DNA from: Sphingomonas morindae
GTDB lineage: Bacteria; Pseudomonadota; Alphaproteobacteria; Sphingomonadales; Sphingomonadaceae
Length of the DNA stretch: 64,000 nt
NCBI RefSeq assembly: GCF_023822065.1
Contig: NZ_CP084930.1
Span: 2,992,001 to 3,056,000 of the forward strand
Direction of reading: 5' to 3'
Shown: piece by piece, positions 34,757-43,232 of the stretch
Layout: every line of letters begins with the position of its first letter
How positions within the stretch are numbered: the first letter of the stretch is position 1
Translations under genes and position numbers: made by a program
The notes under the pieces: generated by a model
The model's input: only the letters and a program-made list of their open reading frames with translations
What the model was told of the DNA's origin: nothing
The model's database searches: none

Positions 34757-36075
34757 CGCGCGAACTCGATCGCGATACGGAGACCAGGTGCGTTGTCCTC
34801 GATCGAGAGCCGCGCTCGGTGGGCTCGCGCGATCGCCGCGACCAGGCTGAGCCCGAGGCCGTGGCCCGGCCGCGACCGGCTCTCCTCGAGGCGTGCGAAG
34901 CGCGTCACGATCCGCTTCCGATCGCCCGCGGGCACACCCGGCCCGTCATCCGCGACGATCAGGCGGATGCAACCCGCCCGCTCGTGCAGCGCAAGCCGGA
35001 TCGCGGTGCCCGGCGGCGTGTGGGTCTGCGCGTTTTCGATCAGGTTGACGAGCGCCTGCGCGACCAGCTCGCGATCGCCGGTGATCGGCTCGATCTGCTC
35101 GATCGCGCAGTGCAGCGTGCGCCCGCGATCCTCGACAGCGGGCGCGTAGCTTTCTCCGATTTCGGCGGCCAGCGCGGACAGGTCGATCACGCGAAACGAT
35201 GCCGCCAAACGCCCGGACTCGATTTCGGACAGGCGGAGGATCGCGGCGAACAGCGCCAGCGCCTCGTCGACCCGCGCGATCGCGCGTTCGATCATCGTTG
35301 CATCGGCACCATGGACGAGGCCGGTCTCGAGCTGGTTGCGCAGCTGCGTCAGCGGCGTGCGCAGATCGTGCGCGATCTCGCCCGAGACCTGACGGAGATT
35401 TTCGAGCAGCTCGGCAATCCGATCGAGCATGGCGTTGAGCACGCCTGAAAGGCGATCGAACTCGTCGCCCCGCGTGCCGATCACGATCCGCTGCGCAAGG
35501 TCGCCGGCCATGATCCCCTCCGCCGCCACACTGATCGCCGACAGCCGCCGCCGCAGATAGGCGCCGAGCAGGAGGGCGCCCGCCGCCCCGATCAGTCCCA
35601 CCGCGACGCAGGCGGCCGCGAGCAGCGAAAGGATCAGGCGGTCGCTATCCTCGAGCGCATCCCAGTCGGCCGCCACCACCAGCCGCTCGCCGCCGCGCAG
35701 ATCGGCGGCGAGTGCGCGCTGGGGATCCTCCTCGCCGGCCATGTCGCGCACCATCAGGGTCTGAAGACCAGTCGCCGGGCGGCGGCCGAGGAAGTTTCCG
35801 ACGAGTCGCGTCCCGTCCGGCGCGAACAGCGCGTAGCGCAGATCGCTGGCCGCGGCCGCCGCCTCGCGCTGCACGATCTCTCGGCGCAGTTCGCCTTCGC
35901 CGCCGAGCCTGTATTCGTCGACGAGCGCGGCCAGTTCCGATTTGATCCGATCGTCGAACTGGCGACGCAGCCCGTTGTGCGCCGCCCAATATACGGCGAT
36001 GCCGAGCGTCACCGTCGCCGCCGCATAGGCGAGCGACGACACGATCGCGATCCTATAGGCCGCGCTGCGGATCAT
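34753..36075 (-). CDS. Sensor histidine kinase
   Basis: 440 residues. Two membrane helices (about 7-30 and 147-172) enclose a periplasmic sensor of about 115 residues. A HAMP domain (174-226) leads to the H-box SGEIAHDLRTPLTQLRNQLE with phospho-His 236. ATP-binding boxes follow: ENAQTHTPPG (N), DDGPGVP (G1) and GHGLGLSL (G2). It phosphorylates the response regulator encoded just upstream (4-bp overlap) and probably controls the efflux genes downstream, whose first ATG region it overlaps. The periplasmic ligand is not evident from sequence. Confidence 0.92.
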   Translation of the reverse strand: MIRSAAYRIAIVSSLAYAAATVTLGIAVYWAAHNGLRRQFDDRIKSELAALVDEYRLGGEGELRREIVQREAAAAASDLRYALFAPDGTRLVGNFLGRRPATGLQTLMVRDMAGEEDPQRALAADLRGGERLVVAADWDALEDSDRLILSLLAAACVAVGLIGAAGALLLGAYLRRRLSAISVAAEGIMAGDLAQRIVIGTRGDEFDRLSGVLNAMLDRIAELLENLRQVSGEIAHDLRTPLTQLRNQLETGLVHGADATMIERAIARVDEALALFAAILRLSEIESGRLAASFRVIDLSALAAEIGESYAPAVEDRGRTLHCAIEQIEPITGDRELVAQALVNLIENAQTHTPPGTAIRLALHERAGCIRLIVADDGPGVPAGDRKRIVTRFARLEESRSRPGHGLGLSLVAAIARAHRARLSIEDNAPGLRIAIEFAR

Positions 36076-36755
36076 ACCGCCGATGTCGTCCGCAGCCGGT
36101 AGCCGGCACCGCGCACCGTCTCGATCACGTCCTTGGCGCCGCCGAGCGCCAATTTCGTCCGCAATCGGCTCATATGCGTTTCGACAAGGTTGGTTTGCGG
36201 ATCGAAGTGGAAGCCCCAGACCCGCTCGAGCATCATCGATCGGGTGACGATCTTGCCGGGATTGCGCATCAGCTCCTCGAGCAGTCGGATCTCGCGCGGC
36301 TGAAGCGCGATCAGGCGGCCGGCATGGCGCACCTCGCGGTGCAAAAGGTCGATGGCGAGTGGTCCCGACGTCAAGGCGGTGACCGCCTGGCCGGTGCTCC
36401 GCCTGCGCGTGATCGCGGTCAGCCGCGCGGTGAGCTCGGCCATCGCGAACGGCTTGACGAGATAATCGTCCGCACCCGCCTCCAGGCCGTCGACCCGGTC
36501 GGCGATCTGTCCGAGCGCGGTCAGCACCAGGACGGGCATGGTGACGCCGCCGGCCCGTGCCGCGCGGAGGATCGTCAACCCATCCATGCCGGCGAGCATG
36601 CGATCGAGGATGGCGACATCGTGGCGGCCATCCGTCATCGCGCGCAGCGCGTCATCGCCGCCGCGCGATCGTGAACATTGATAGCCAAGGCTCTCCAGCC
36701 CGGCGCTGATGAACAACGCTGTCGCGTCATCGTCTTCTACGATCAAGGCGCGCAT
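36072..36755 (-). CDS. OmpR/PhoB-type response regulator
   Basis: 227 residues from ATG 36755 (MRALIVEDDDAT); a longer frame to 36824 lacks homology. The receiver domain has the acidic pair at residues 8-9, phospho-acceptor Asp 51 in VAILDRMLAGMDGL, and Lys in DDYLVKPFAMAEL. The winged-helix effector follows, with LQPREIRLLEELMRNPGKIV and HMSRLRTKL, and ends IETVRGAGYRLR. It is the first gene of the kinase and efflux operon and likely activates it. The sequence upstream of 36755 should hold its promoter; no clear repeat for OmpR-type binding was picked out by eye. Confidence 0.93.
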   Translation of the reverse strand: MRALIVEDDDATALFISAGLESLGYQCSRSRGGDDALRAMTDGRHDVAILDRMLAGMDGLTILRAARAGGVTMPVLVLTALGQIADRVDGLEAGADDYLVKPFAMAELTARLTAITRRRSTGQAVTALTSGPLAIDLLHREVRHAGRLIALQPREIRLLEELMRNPGKIVTRSMMLERVWGFHFDPQTNLVETHMSRLRTKLALGGAKDVIETVRGAGYRLRTTSAV

Positions 36756-37134
36756 TGTCTCGATTTGGCTGGCCACGGAGTGAGAGCCCGTGTAGCCGAA
36801 ACGCACCTCGGGCGCTCCATACAAAGCCCCAATCTAGCGGTGCATCCTGGTCGTGGCTCTCAGCCGATTTCGACCTTCCGGATGGAAACGGCCGGATGCC
36901 TGCAGGCCCGCGCAGCCATGGCACAGCGTCCGACCTTGGCCCGGGACCGCGTCGTCAACGCAATTGCCTGCTTTCACCGCGGGTCGATGCGCCTGGCTGA
37001 GTCCGGCGTCATCTCTGAATGGACTCCCCAACCTGCGTCCCATCAGGCGGTCGCGAACGACCGCGAGTGGGTCCAGACGAACAGCCGCGCATGCCTCTCA
37101 ACACCAGCGCCGCTAAGGCATCGGCCTGAAGGAT
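36756..37134. other. Intergenic stretch upstream of the response regulator
   Basis: About 380 bp without a gene that I can support. Open frames here have no signal sequence, motif or plausible start. It should contain the promoter of the two-component/efflux operon near its left end. Confidence 0.5.
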
Positions 37135-37692
37135 TTAGGATTTGCGGAAGCGCGGTCGACTTTGCCGCGGTAAAGCGCCGACTTCGGTAAGCCGCTGCTC
37201 GAAATCGATAGCTTCTATCAGAAGAAAGTCTGCCCAGCGCTTGTCGGTGAACGCGCGCCACACGTCCGCAGGGTCTCCCGGGCGCACGCCACTTTCTATT
37301 TCATCGGCGTACGTCCACCAAATCCACCAAGCGTGGGTCCGCGCCGTTGGTAGGTCTTTTTCGATCAATCTCGAGCGCAGAGCCGGATAAGGCGCACTTA
37401 CGTCCGATCCGTCCTTAAGCTGAAGACCGTGGTAAGGTTGTCCGAACCGAAGCGCGTCGAAGCCGAGGTCGAACGTGAAGGGCGCGATCTCGTCGAATAC
37501 GACATGGAATCCAGTGGAACGGGCTAGCGGGTCGGGCGTCTCGTTGAGCAGGCGCCATCCCGCCGGGAGACGCGGCACTCTCACCTTGCGGCATGTCACC
37601 GCAATTTTCTTGAGCACCGCACCACCCGCAGCGATGACGTCGAGCGCCGCCGACAGGCTCTCGCCCTCTACTATGTGTTTTGCGAGATCGGT
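37135..37692 (-). pseudogene. Hypothetical protein gene truncated at its 5' end by an IS fragment
   Basis: The 3' part of a minus-strand gene, about 185 codons, reads as an ordinary soluble protein: DLAKHIVEGESLSAALDVIA, RVPRLPAGWRLLNETPDP, HVVFDEIAPFTFDLGFDALR and WWIWWTYADEIESGVRPGDP, ending RFRKS. At 37691-37693 the sequence passes into the transposase remnant on the other strand. The frame stays open for 66 more codons there, but these are antisense to the transposase and compositionally different. The original start has been lost. I do not recognise the family. Confidence 0.6.
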
Positions 37693-38077
37693 GGCTGACG
37701 CCCTTGGACGATCACTCGCCTTCCACCTGACGGCCGGCGAGGCGGCAGACTGCAAGGCGTATGATACCTTGATCGTCTTGCCGGAACGCACGCCCGATGC
37801 CTTGCTGGCGGACAAGGGCCACGACGCCGACGCCATTCGTGCTGAGCTTACCGAGCGGAAGATCGAAGCCGTCATTCCCGGTCGATCCAACCGCTGCGTG
37901 AAGATCGAACATGACCGAACGCCCTACAAGCAGCGCAACCGGATCAAGCGCATATTCGGGCACCTCAAGATCAACCGTGCCATCGCCAGCCGCTACGACC
38001 AATTGGCCAGCAGCTTCCTCGGCATGGTCCACCTCGCCACCGCCAGATACTGGCTCGAATTTGTCCGCGCCGCCTAG
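37691..38077 (+). pseudogene. IS5-family (IS427-group) transposase, 3' fragment
   Basis: The C-terminal 128 codons of a DDE transposase: LGRSLAFHLTAGEAADCKAY, LLADKGHDADAIRAELTERK, AVIPGRSNRCVKIEHDRTPY, RIFGHLKINRAIASRYDQLA, ending EFVRAA-stop. It is clearly related to the remnant at 25110-25653 (same orientation, near-identical segments) but intact in frame over this part. The N-terminal half is missing; the left edge cuts the hypothetical gene at 37692, and a different broken gene begins directly after the stop. Confidence 0.88.
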
Positions 38078-38079
38078 GA

Positions 38080-38472
38080 ACAGTCTACCACGTGACTGGC
38101 CGCGGACTGGTCATTGTTGGGTCCTGCAGCTATCAGGGCATCATCAGCACCGTTCGCCGTCCCCGGGCGGAGTCCGGCATCGATCGGATCCATGCCATAG
38201 TCGGTGGCTTCCTCCTCGTGCGACCTCAGACTAAGCAGCAGGCGCTTGAGGCGGTGGCGATGATGCAGTCGATCAACCCCGACTACGTGATCCCAGGGCA
38301 TTGCTCAGGTGATCTGCTCATCGCGGCGCCGTCCCAAGCGATGCCCGACAAAGTTATTCGCTCTGTCGTGGGGAGCAGCTACCGCTTTGGGCAGAACTAT
38401 AGGCGGCCGGCCAGACCCAAAGACGGTCGCTCAGGCCACCTTCCCCGCTTCCCAACTTCAGACATTCGTTAA
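38080..38472 (+). pseudogene. MBL-fold metallohydrolase, C-terminal fragment
   Basis: About 130 codons. GRGLVIVGSCSYQGIISTVR, GIDRIHAIVGGFLL, INPDYVIPGHCSGD and VVGSSYRFG align by eye with the C-terminal third of the MBL-fold proteins related to COG1237 (dihydropterin-type phosphate synthase-like), whose normal motifs are CSHxG and GGFHL. Here both His positions are replaced (Tyr, Leu), and the N-terminal HxHxDH region is absent because the fragment starts right at the IS remnant. A GTG at 38092 could start translation, but the product would be inactive. The C-terminal 25 residues are divergent. Confidence 0.75.
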
Positions 38473-38625
38473 ACGAACCTGTTCGACCGACCGCGACGGC
38501 GGAGAAGGGACGAAGCCGTAGATCCCGTCGACATGCCGAGGCGGTAGCTTCCGCCGGAAACGGTCATAGCCGCGTCGCCGAATGATCCAGCGCGGAGGGA
38601 GCAACTGATTCAAACGATCGCTCCG

Positions 38626-38994
38626 CTACTGACGGTCGACCAGGCCCGTGATGTTCGTCTCGATCCAGTCGGTCAGTCGGGCGAGATGCTCTGCCGCCTC
38701 GTAGCCAAGGGGCGTCAAGGTATATTCGACGTGTGGAGGCACCACCGGGAAGCTGCGCCGCTCCACCAGGCGGTTCGCGGCGAGCTGGCGCAGGCTTTCC
38801 GCCAGCATCCGCTCACTGACGCCGTTCACCCGCCGCCGCAGCTCGGCAAAGCGCATCGTCCCGCCGGCGAGAGCGACCAGGATGAGCACGCTCCACTTGC
38901 CCGTGATGGCGACCAGCACGTCGCGCGATCGGCAGTCGGCGTCGAAGGTGTCGCCGCGCAGCATCTGGCGCGCGAGATGGCCGTCTGTCTGCAT
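38626..38994 (-). CDS. HxlR-family transcriptional regulator
   Basis: 122 residues. HxlR winged helix: CRSRDVLVAITGKWSVLILV, GTMRFAELRRRVNGVSERML, the wing with VPPHVEYTLTPLGYE and the closing helix LARLTDWIETNI. Cys 21 at the family position suggests redox or quinone sensing as in QorR/YodB. Divergent from the NmrA-type reductase at 39078, with an 83-bp gap containing repeated CACTTAC/TAAGTG elements, so it most likely represses that gene and itself. Confidence 0.9.
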   Translation of the reverse strand: MQTDGHLARQMLRGDTFDADCRSRDVLVAITGKWSVLILVALAGGTMRFAELRRRVNGVSERMLAESLRQLAANRLVERRSFPVVPPHVEYTLTPLGYEAAEHLARLTDWIETNITGLVDRQ

Positions 38995-38998
38995 CTGA

Positions 38999-39048
38999 CA
39001 CTTACCTCCATGTGCGTACTTACACTTCGTCAGTTAGGCGCATAAGTG
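38999..39048. promoter_or_regulatory. Divergent promoter/operator region, HxlR-qorB
   Basis: CACTTAC at 38999-39005, ACTTAC at 39018-39023 and the inverted TAAGTG at 39043-39048 lie in the 83-bp gap between the two divergent genes. QorR-type regulators bind related ACTTAC-containing repeats (from memory), so these are candidate binding sites. Spacing and use are inferred. Confidence 0.45.
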
Positions 39049-39077
39049 CATCGGCTCAATCTTCAAAGGAGCCATCC

Positions 39078-39941
39078 ATGTTCGCGATCACCGGAGCCAC
39101 CGGCCAGCTTGGCCGCCTGACGATCACGTCGATGATCGAGCGGCAACCGCAAAGCCGCGTCGTGGCGCTCGCCCGCGATCCGGCGCGTGCCGCCAATCTC
39201 GCCGCCTCCGGTGTCGAGGTTCGCGCGTTCGACTATGACGCTCCCGATGCCTTGGCAGATGCGCTGGCCGGCATCGATCGGCTGCTGCTGATCTCGTCCG
39301 ACGATGTCGCACGCCGGACTGACCAGCATCGCGCGGTGATCAAGGCCGCAACCACGGTTGGAGTCGGCTTCATCGCCTATACCAGCGTCCTGCATGCGGA
39401 CACCAACCCGCTCAGCGTCGCGCCCTCGCATCGAGCGACCGAGGCGATGCTGCGCGACAGCGGCATCCCCCACGCGATCCTGCGCAACGGCTGGTACAGC
39501 GAGAATTATCTGATCGGCGCCGATGCCGCGATCGCCCAAGGCACGCTGCTCGGCAGCACCGGGACCGGGCGTATCTCCGGCGCGGCGCGCGCCGACTATG
39601 CCGAAGCTGCGGCCGCGGTGCTCGCGGCCGGCGCGGCTGCCTCCGGGGTGTACGAGCTGGCGGGCGACGAGGCGTTCACCCTGTCCGATGTCGCCGCGGC
39701 GCTGGCGGAAGTATCCGGTCGCCCGGTCGTCTATTGCGATCTGTCGGAGGCGAACTATGCGCAGGCGCTCGAACAGGGCGGTGTTCCCGCGGCCTTTGCC
39801 GCGACGCTGGCCGGGTTCAGCGCCGGTGCGGCTGGCGGTATTCTCGCTGACGACTCGCGTGCGCTCAGCCGTCTGATCGGGCGCCCGACGATGCCCCTGC
39901 GCGAGGTCGTGCGACGCGCCTTAGCGAGCGTCGCGGCCTGA
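39078..39941 (+). CDS. NmrA-type NAD(P)H:quinone oxidoreductase (QorB-like)
   Basis: 287 residues. N-terminal Rossmann motif MFAITGATGQLGRLTITSMI, then VVALARDPARAANLAASGVE, the middle FIAYTSVLHADTNPLSVAPS and ILRNGWYSENYL, typical of the QOR2/YtfG group of atypical short-chain reductases that reduce quinones with NAD(P)H. ATG 39078 follows AAAGGAG (39066-39072) and matches the family start. The pairing with a divergent HxlR regulator is the same as in the QorR-qor2 system. The 3' end touches a broken GST gene. Confidence 0.87.
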   Translation: MFAITGATGQLGRLTITSMIERQPQSRVVALARDPARAANLAASGVEVRAFDYDAPDALADALAGIDRLLLISSDDVARRTDQHRAVIKAATTVGVGFIAYTSVLHADTNPLSVAPSHRATEAMLRDSGIPHAILRNGWYSENYLIGADAAIAQGTLLGSTGTGRISGAARADYAEAAAAVLAAGAAASGVYELAGDEAFTLSDVAAALAEVSGRPVVYCDLSEANYAQALEQGGVPAAFAATLAGFSAGAAGGILADDSRALSRLIGRPTMPLREVVRRALASVAA

Positions 39942-40159
39942 CCGCCGCGCCGCCTTTCGATTTCTTCTACGATGCCGGTTCCTGCTCGCTTGCGGTCCGC
40001 ATCGTGCTGGAAGAGCTTGAGTTGCCTTATGAGGCTCATCGCGTCACCGCGCGCGACGCCACCGACAAGGCGTCGCAGCCGCTGTGGCGTGCGCGCAATC
40101 CCAAGGGCGGCGTTCCGGCGCTGGCGCCGGTTGCCGGCCGCGTTCACTCTGCGCTGTAA
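39938..40159 (+). pseudogene. Glutathione S-transferase, N-terminal fragment
   Basis: About 66 codons of the thioredoxin-like GST N-terminal domain: FDFFYDAGSCSLAVRIVLEE, LELPYEAHRVTARDATDKAS and NPKGGVPALAPVAGR, including the S-C-S-L start of helix 1 and the cis-Pro VPAL loop. The sequence then runs into unrelated DNA at about 40137 and stops at TAA 40157-40159. The helical C-terminal domain is missing. No good start codon exists (CTG 39938 overlapping the reductase stop), so it is a relic. Confidence 0.8.
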
Positions 40160-40594
40160 GGCTGAGGCTGACGCTGTTGATGCTGTCGGCAACATCATGC
40201 GCCAGCACGGCGATCGACATAAACCTGCCGACCTCCTGATCGATGCCGAAGGAGACGCCGATCCCGAACCCGTCCAGTTAGCTGTGCATGGTCGGCGTTG
40301 CCGCGCCGAGACGAGACCGCCATGCGGGAGGAGCATCACCCGGCGAGGCGGTCACGCTAGTCAGAAGCATGTAGAAGCCGAATCCGGCTGCCACCCAGGC
40401 GGCCAGCGCCTGTGTCGACCATGCGCCCCGTGACAGCTCCAGTGCTTTGGGCAGAAGGTCCAGAAGGCCGATTCCAAGCACGATCCCCGCGGCCAGGCCA
40501 AGAACGACGACAAAGCGCTGCCGCATCCGAAAGGGAGTCCGCCGAGTAGGGTGACGATGCCTGCTGCGGCGCCGAACAGCAAAGGCGGGATCAT
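40138..40594 (-). pseudogene. ZIP-family metal transporter, frameshifted, stop-containing and truncated
   Basis: Read on the minus strand from ATG 40594: MIPPLLFGAAAGIVTLLGGL, a frameshift near 40531-40537, then RMRQRFVVVLGLAAGIVLGI with LLDLLPKALELS, a further hydrophobic helix, an in-frame TAA at 40278-40280 between HS and LDGFGIG, then GVSFGIDQEVGRFMSIAVLA and HDVADSIN. HSxLDGFGIG and AHDVADSIN are the metal-binding helices IV and V of ZIP transporters. The gene ends where it meets the GST fragment. The start overlaps the stop of the zur-type gene (ATGA), so it was once part of a zinc operon. Confidence 0.85.
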
Positions 40595-41094
40595 GGCGTG
40601 TGATCTTTCTCGACCCCTGACGCTTCGAAGGCCGGATCACCATCGGAAAGGCCTCTACATTTGGAACAGTGGCCTGTCGCCTCCAGCGCCAGGCCCGTGA
40701 CTGCAAAAGCTGAATTGTGCATGATGCGCACGAGGCTTCGGTGCTCCACCGGCACAGCAAGCGATGTTGTGCGCCCGCATACCACGCAAATCATCAGAAC
40801 GGCTTCGGCCTTGTCCCTGATGCGATAGGCCGATCGCGTTTCGACCTTCTGTATGGCGCCGGCCGACACCATGCGGTCAAGCGCCCGGTAGATCGAGGGC
40901 ATCGGCACACTCAGGCTGCGTACCCGCAGTCCTGCCGCCAGCGAGTAGGCGCTGAGCGGCACGTCATCATCGGCCAGAATGTCGAAGAGCGTGCGTTCCA
41001 GCAATGGCCCAGGGACAACCGCCGCCCGTTTGCGGCTGGGCCGTACCGCCTCAGGCGGTTGCGTGCCCATGCGCTCGGCATCCGGGTCTACCAT
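40591..41094 (-). CDS. zur: Fur-family regulator, probably Zur
   Basis: 167 residues. N-terminal winged helix: LLERTLFDILADDDVPLSAY, then PSIYRALDRMVSAGAIQKVE, a Zur-like recognition region. The dimerisation domain carries the structural zinc cysteines C103-x-x-C106 (CVVCG) and C143-x-x-C146 (CSKC). The PLSAYxL element and the neighbourhood (ZIP relic, ZnuD-like receptor) favour zinc sensing over iron. In zinc-replete cells it would bind operators such as the candidate at 43696. The 25-residue N-terminal extension is slightly longer than usual. Confidence 0.85.
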   Translation of the reverse strand: MVDPDAERMGTQPPEAVRPSRKRAAVVPGPLLERTLFDILADDDVPLSAYSLAAGLRVRSLSVPMPSIYRALDRMVSAGAIQKVETRSAYRIRDKAEAVLMICVVCGRTTSLAVPVEHRSLVRIMHNSAFAVTGLALEATGHCSKCRGLSDGDPAFEASGVEKDHTP

Positions 41095-41130
41095 GACGAC
41101 CTCACGTTAAAAGATGTGGTCAAGGCTGTA

Positions 41131-41157
41131 CGCCGCCACGCTCACGGCGTGGCGGCG
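41131..41157 (-). terminator. Terminator after the ZnuD-like receptor
   Basis: A perfect 11-bp stem CGCCGCCACGC/GCGTGGCGGCG (41131-41141 with 41147-41157), loop TCACG, 8 bp past the minus-strand receptor stop, with TTTT about 20 nt further. It separates the receptor from zur. Confidence 0.75.
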
Positions 41158-41164
41158 GAGAGCG

Positions 41165-43153
41165 TCAGAAATTGGCGAACTTGAGCACGAAGCGGACGTT
41201 CCGACCCGGCAGCACCACCTCATCCTTGTTGAGCGCGGTGGCGGCGCGCTGCACGTCGTTGGTCAAGTTCTGGCCGACGACGGCAAGTTGGATCCCGGGA
41301 TAAGCCTTGAACGGCCGCAGCGCGATCTGCGCGTTCAGCTGATTGTAGTGCGGGGTCGGCGTGTCGAACGCCCCGAACTTATTCTGCCGGCCGACATACA
41401 GGTACAGCAGGCTCGCATCCGCCATCTTGCTCGTGAAGGTAAAGCCGCCGCCAACCCGGTAGGGCGGGATACGCGGCACGTTGCCGCCCTGGGTCAGCGT
41501 GGCGCGGGTATAATCCCCGAGCGCGTTCAGCTCGAACTTGCCGCCTCCCGCGGTGTTGAGGAGCGCATAGGACGCCTGCCCCTCAAGGCCCCGGAAACGC
41601 GCTCCACCTTGTCGATAATTGAGCTCGCGCAGTTCCTCGCCATCACCGTCGACGCAATTGCCGTCATCGTCGCAGGTGCGCCCGGTCAGGTCGCCGTAGA
41701 TGTAGTTGTGGAACCAGGTGTAGTAAGCGCTGCCCTCGAAGCGGAACTTGCCGCTATTGACCCGGATCGTACCTTCAAGCGAGTTGGCGCGCTCGACCTT
41801 GAGGTTGGGATCGCCGGTCTCGAACGTATTCGGCCCGTCATGCCCGCCCCGCGCGTAAAGCTCGGTCTGAGCGGGCGCGCGCCCCGTGCTCGAGCCGGTC
41901 AGACCCAGCTTCACCGTCGACGTCAGATCGAACAGCGCGCCAAGCGACCCGCTCACCGGCGTGAAGCGCGCCTTGTTGAACACGTCATCCGCAGGCGTAC
42001 CGTTGATTTGCGTATGCTCGACGCGACCCGCGGCCTGGAGCCTCAACCGCGTGGTGAGCGGCATCTCGGCGAAGATGTAACCCGCCTCGCTCTGGGTGAG
42101 CGTCGGGAACAGATAGCTCGAGTCGACTCCAAGCGCCGAGAAGCGGCGACGCTGTACCTCGGCACCCACCGCGATGTTGCTGATCGGCCCGATCGGGTTG
42201 AGGGTCAGCTCGGTGCGGCCGTCCCATTCCTTGTTCTTGAAGGTCGTGTCGACCTCGCCATCGGGCTCGACTTCCTGGTGCTGATAGTCGGCATAGCTGC
42301 CCCAGACGTCCAGCGCCTTCAGCGCGCCCGACGAGATGTCGATATGGTCGCGCGTGATGCCTTTGGTCTGGTGCATCACGATGTGCGTGGTGTCGCTCGG
42401 GATGCCGTAATCGGCGTCATAGTGGGTGATGGCAGCACCGAGCTGGGTATCGCCGGTGAAGTAGGAAGCGCCGCCCGACAGGCCGTCGCCGTGGAAATAG
42501 CTGTTCTGCTGCGTGCCCAGCGGCGTGTCGTAGTTGTCGGTGTAGCGGTAGAAGGCATCGGCGTGCAGCGCGAAGCCGCCGCCTGCGTTCACGTCCGCCA
42601 GGCCCGAGATCTCGGCGCCGTTATTGACGGTGTTGTAGCTCGAGTTGATCTCGCCCTGCACAGGCTGTGTCGGCATGACGGTCGGCACGCGATTGTTGAG
42701 CACGTTGACGACGCCGCCGATCGCCTGGCTGCCGTAGCGCAGCGTCGCGGGCCCCCGCACCACTTCGATGGACTGCGCGGAAAGGGGGTCGATCGGCACA
42801 CCATGGTCGGGCCCGATGTCCGACACGTCCGAGCTGCTGGAGCCGTCCTCGAGCAGGCGGACGCGGTTCGCGTCCATGCCGCGGATGATGGGGCGGCTCG
42901 CGCCCGAAGCGAAGTTGGTAGCTGAGATACCCGGCACGTTCTGGAGCGAATCCGCAATGTTGGACCCGCCAGTCGCGAGGATTGTGTTGCGATCGACCTT
43001 GGCAACAATGGTGGCGGTATCGGTGCCGAATGGCGAGGCAGTCACGACGATATTCGGGGTCGTGGCAGGCGCCTTGGGCGAGGATTGCTGCGCAAGCGCG
43101 GCAGCGGGCAGAAGCGCGGCGATGGCCGCGCCCATCATATATTGAGATCGCAT
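41165..43153 (-). CDS. TonB-dependent receptor, ZnuD-like
   Basis: 662 residues. The signal peptide ends near PAAALA (21). The plug has NIADSLQNVPGISATNFASG, RPIIRGMDANRVRLLEDGSS and DVSDIGPDHGVPIDPLSAQS, then IEVVRGPATLRYGSQAIGGV, closely following the ZnuD pattern in which a D-x-DH-loop serves zinc binding. Barrel strands end in FVLKFANF with the expected terminal Phe. It would import zinc or zinc complexes across the outer membrane under Zur control. It lies 79 bp downstream of the small His/Cys membrane protein on the same strand. Confidence 0.88.
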   Translation of the reverse strand: MRSQYMMGAAIAALLPAAALAQQSSPKAPATTPNIVVTASPFGTDTATIVAKVDRNTILATGGSNIADSLQNVPGISATNFASGASRPIIRGMDANRVRLLEDGSSSSDVSDIGPDHGVPIDPLSAQSIEVVRGPATLRYGSQAIGGVVNVLNNRVPTVMPTQPVQGEINSSYNTVNNGAEISGLADVNAGGGFALHADAFYRYTDNYDTPLGTQQNSYFHGDGLSGGASYFTGDTQLGAAITHYDADYGIPSDTTHIVMHQTKGITRDHIDISSGALKALDVWGSYADYQHQEVEPDGEVDTTFKNKEWDGRTELTLNPIGPISNIAVGAEVQRRRFSALGVDSSYLFPTLTQSEAGYIFAEMPLTTRLRLQAAGRVEHTQINGTPADDVFNKARFTPVSGSLGALFDLTSTVKLGLTGSSTGRAPAQTELYARGGHDGPNTFETGDPNLKVERANSLEGTIRVNSGKFRFEGSAYYTWFHNYIYGDLTGRTCDDDGNCVDGDGEELRELNYRQGGARFRGLEGQASYALLNTAGGGKFELNALGDYTRATLTQGGNVPRIPPYRVGGGFTFTSKMADASLLYLYVGRQNKFGAFDTPTPHYNQLNAQIALRPFKAYPGIQLAVVGQNLTNDVQRAATALNKDEVVLPGRNVRFVLKFANF

Positions 43154-43232
43154 GGTAACTCCGTGAACCTTTGGTCCAGGGCGGCGGCATCGTGCCGCGG
43201 ACCCGGATGAGGAGGCGTGTCGCCTCCTGCGC

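Noticed and set aside
37693-37890. A 5' extension of the hypothetical gene at 37135-37692
   Set aside because: Those codons are antisense to the transposase remnant and differ in composition; they arose by chance openness.
24969-38077. A functional composite transposon
   Set aside because: Both larger remnants are defective and lack complete ends, and target duplications were not found, so only a past role is claimed.
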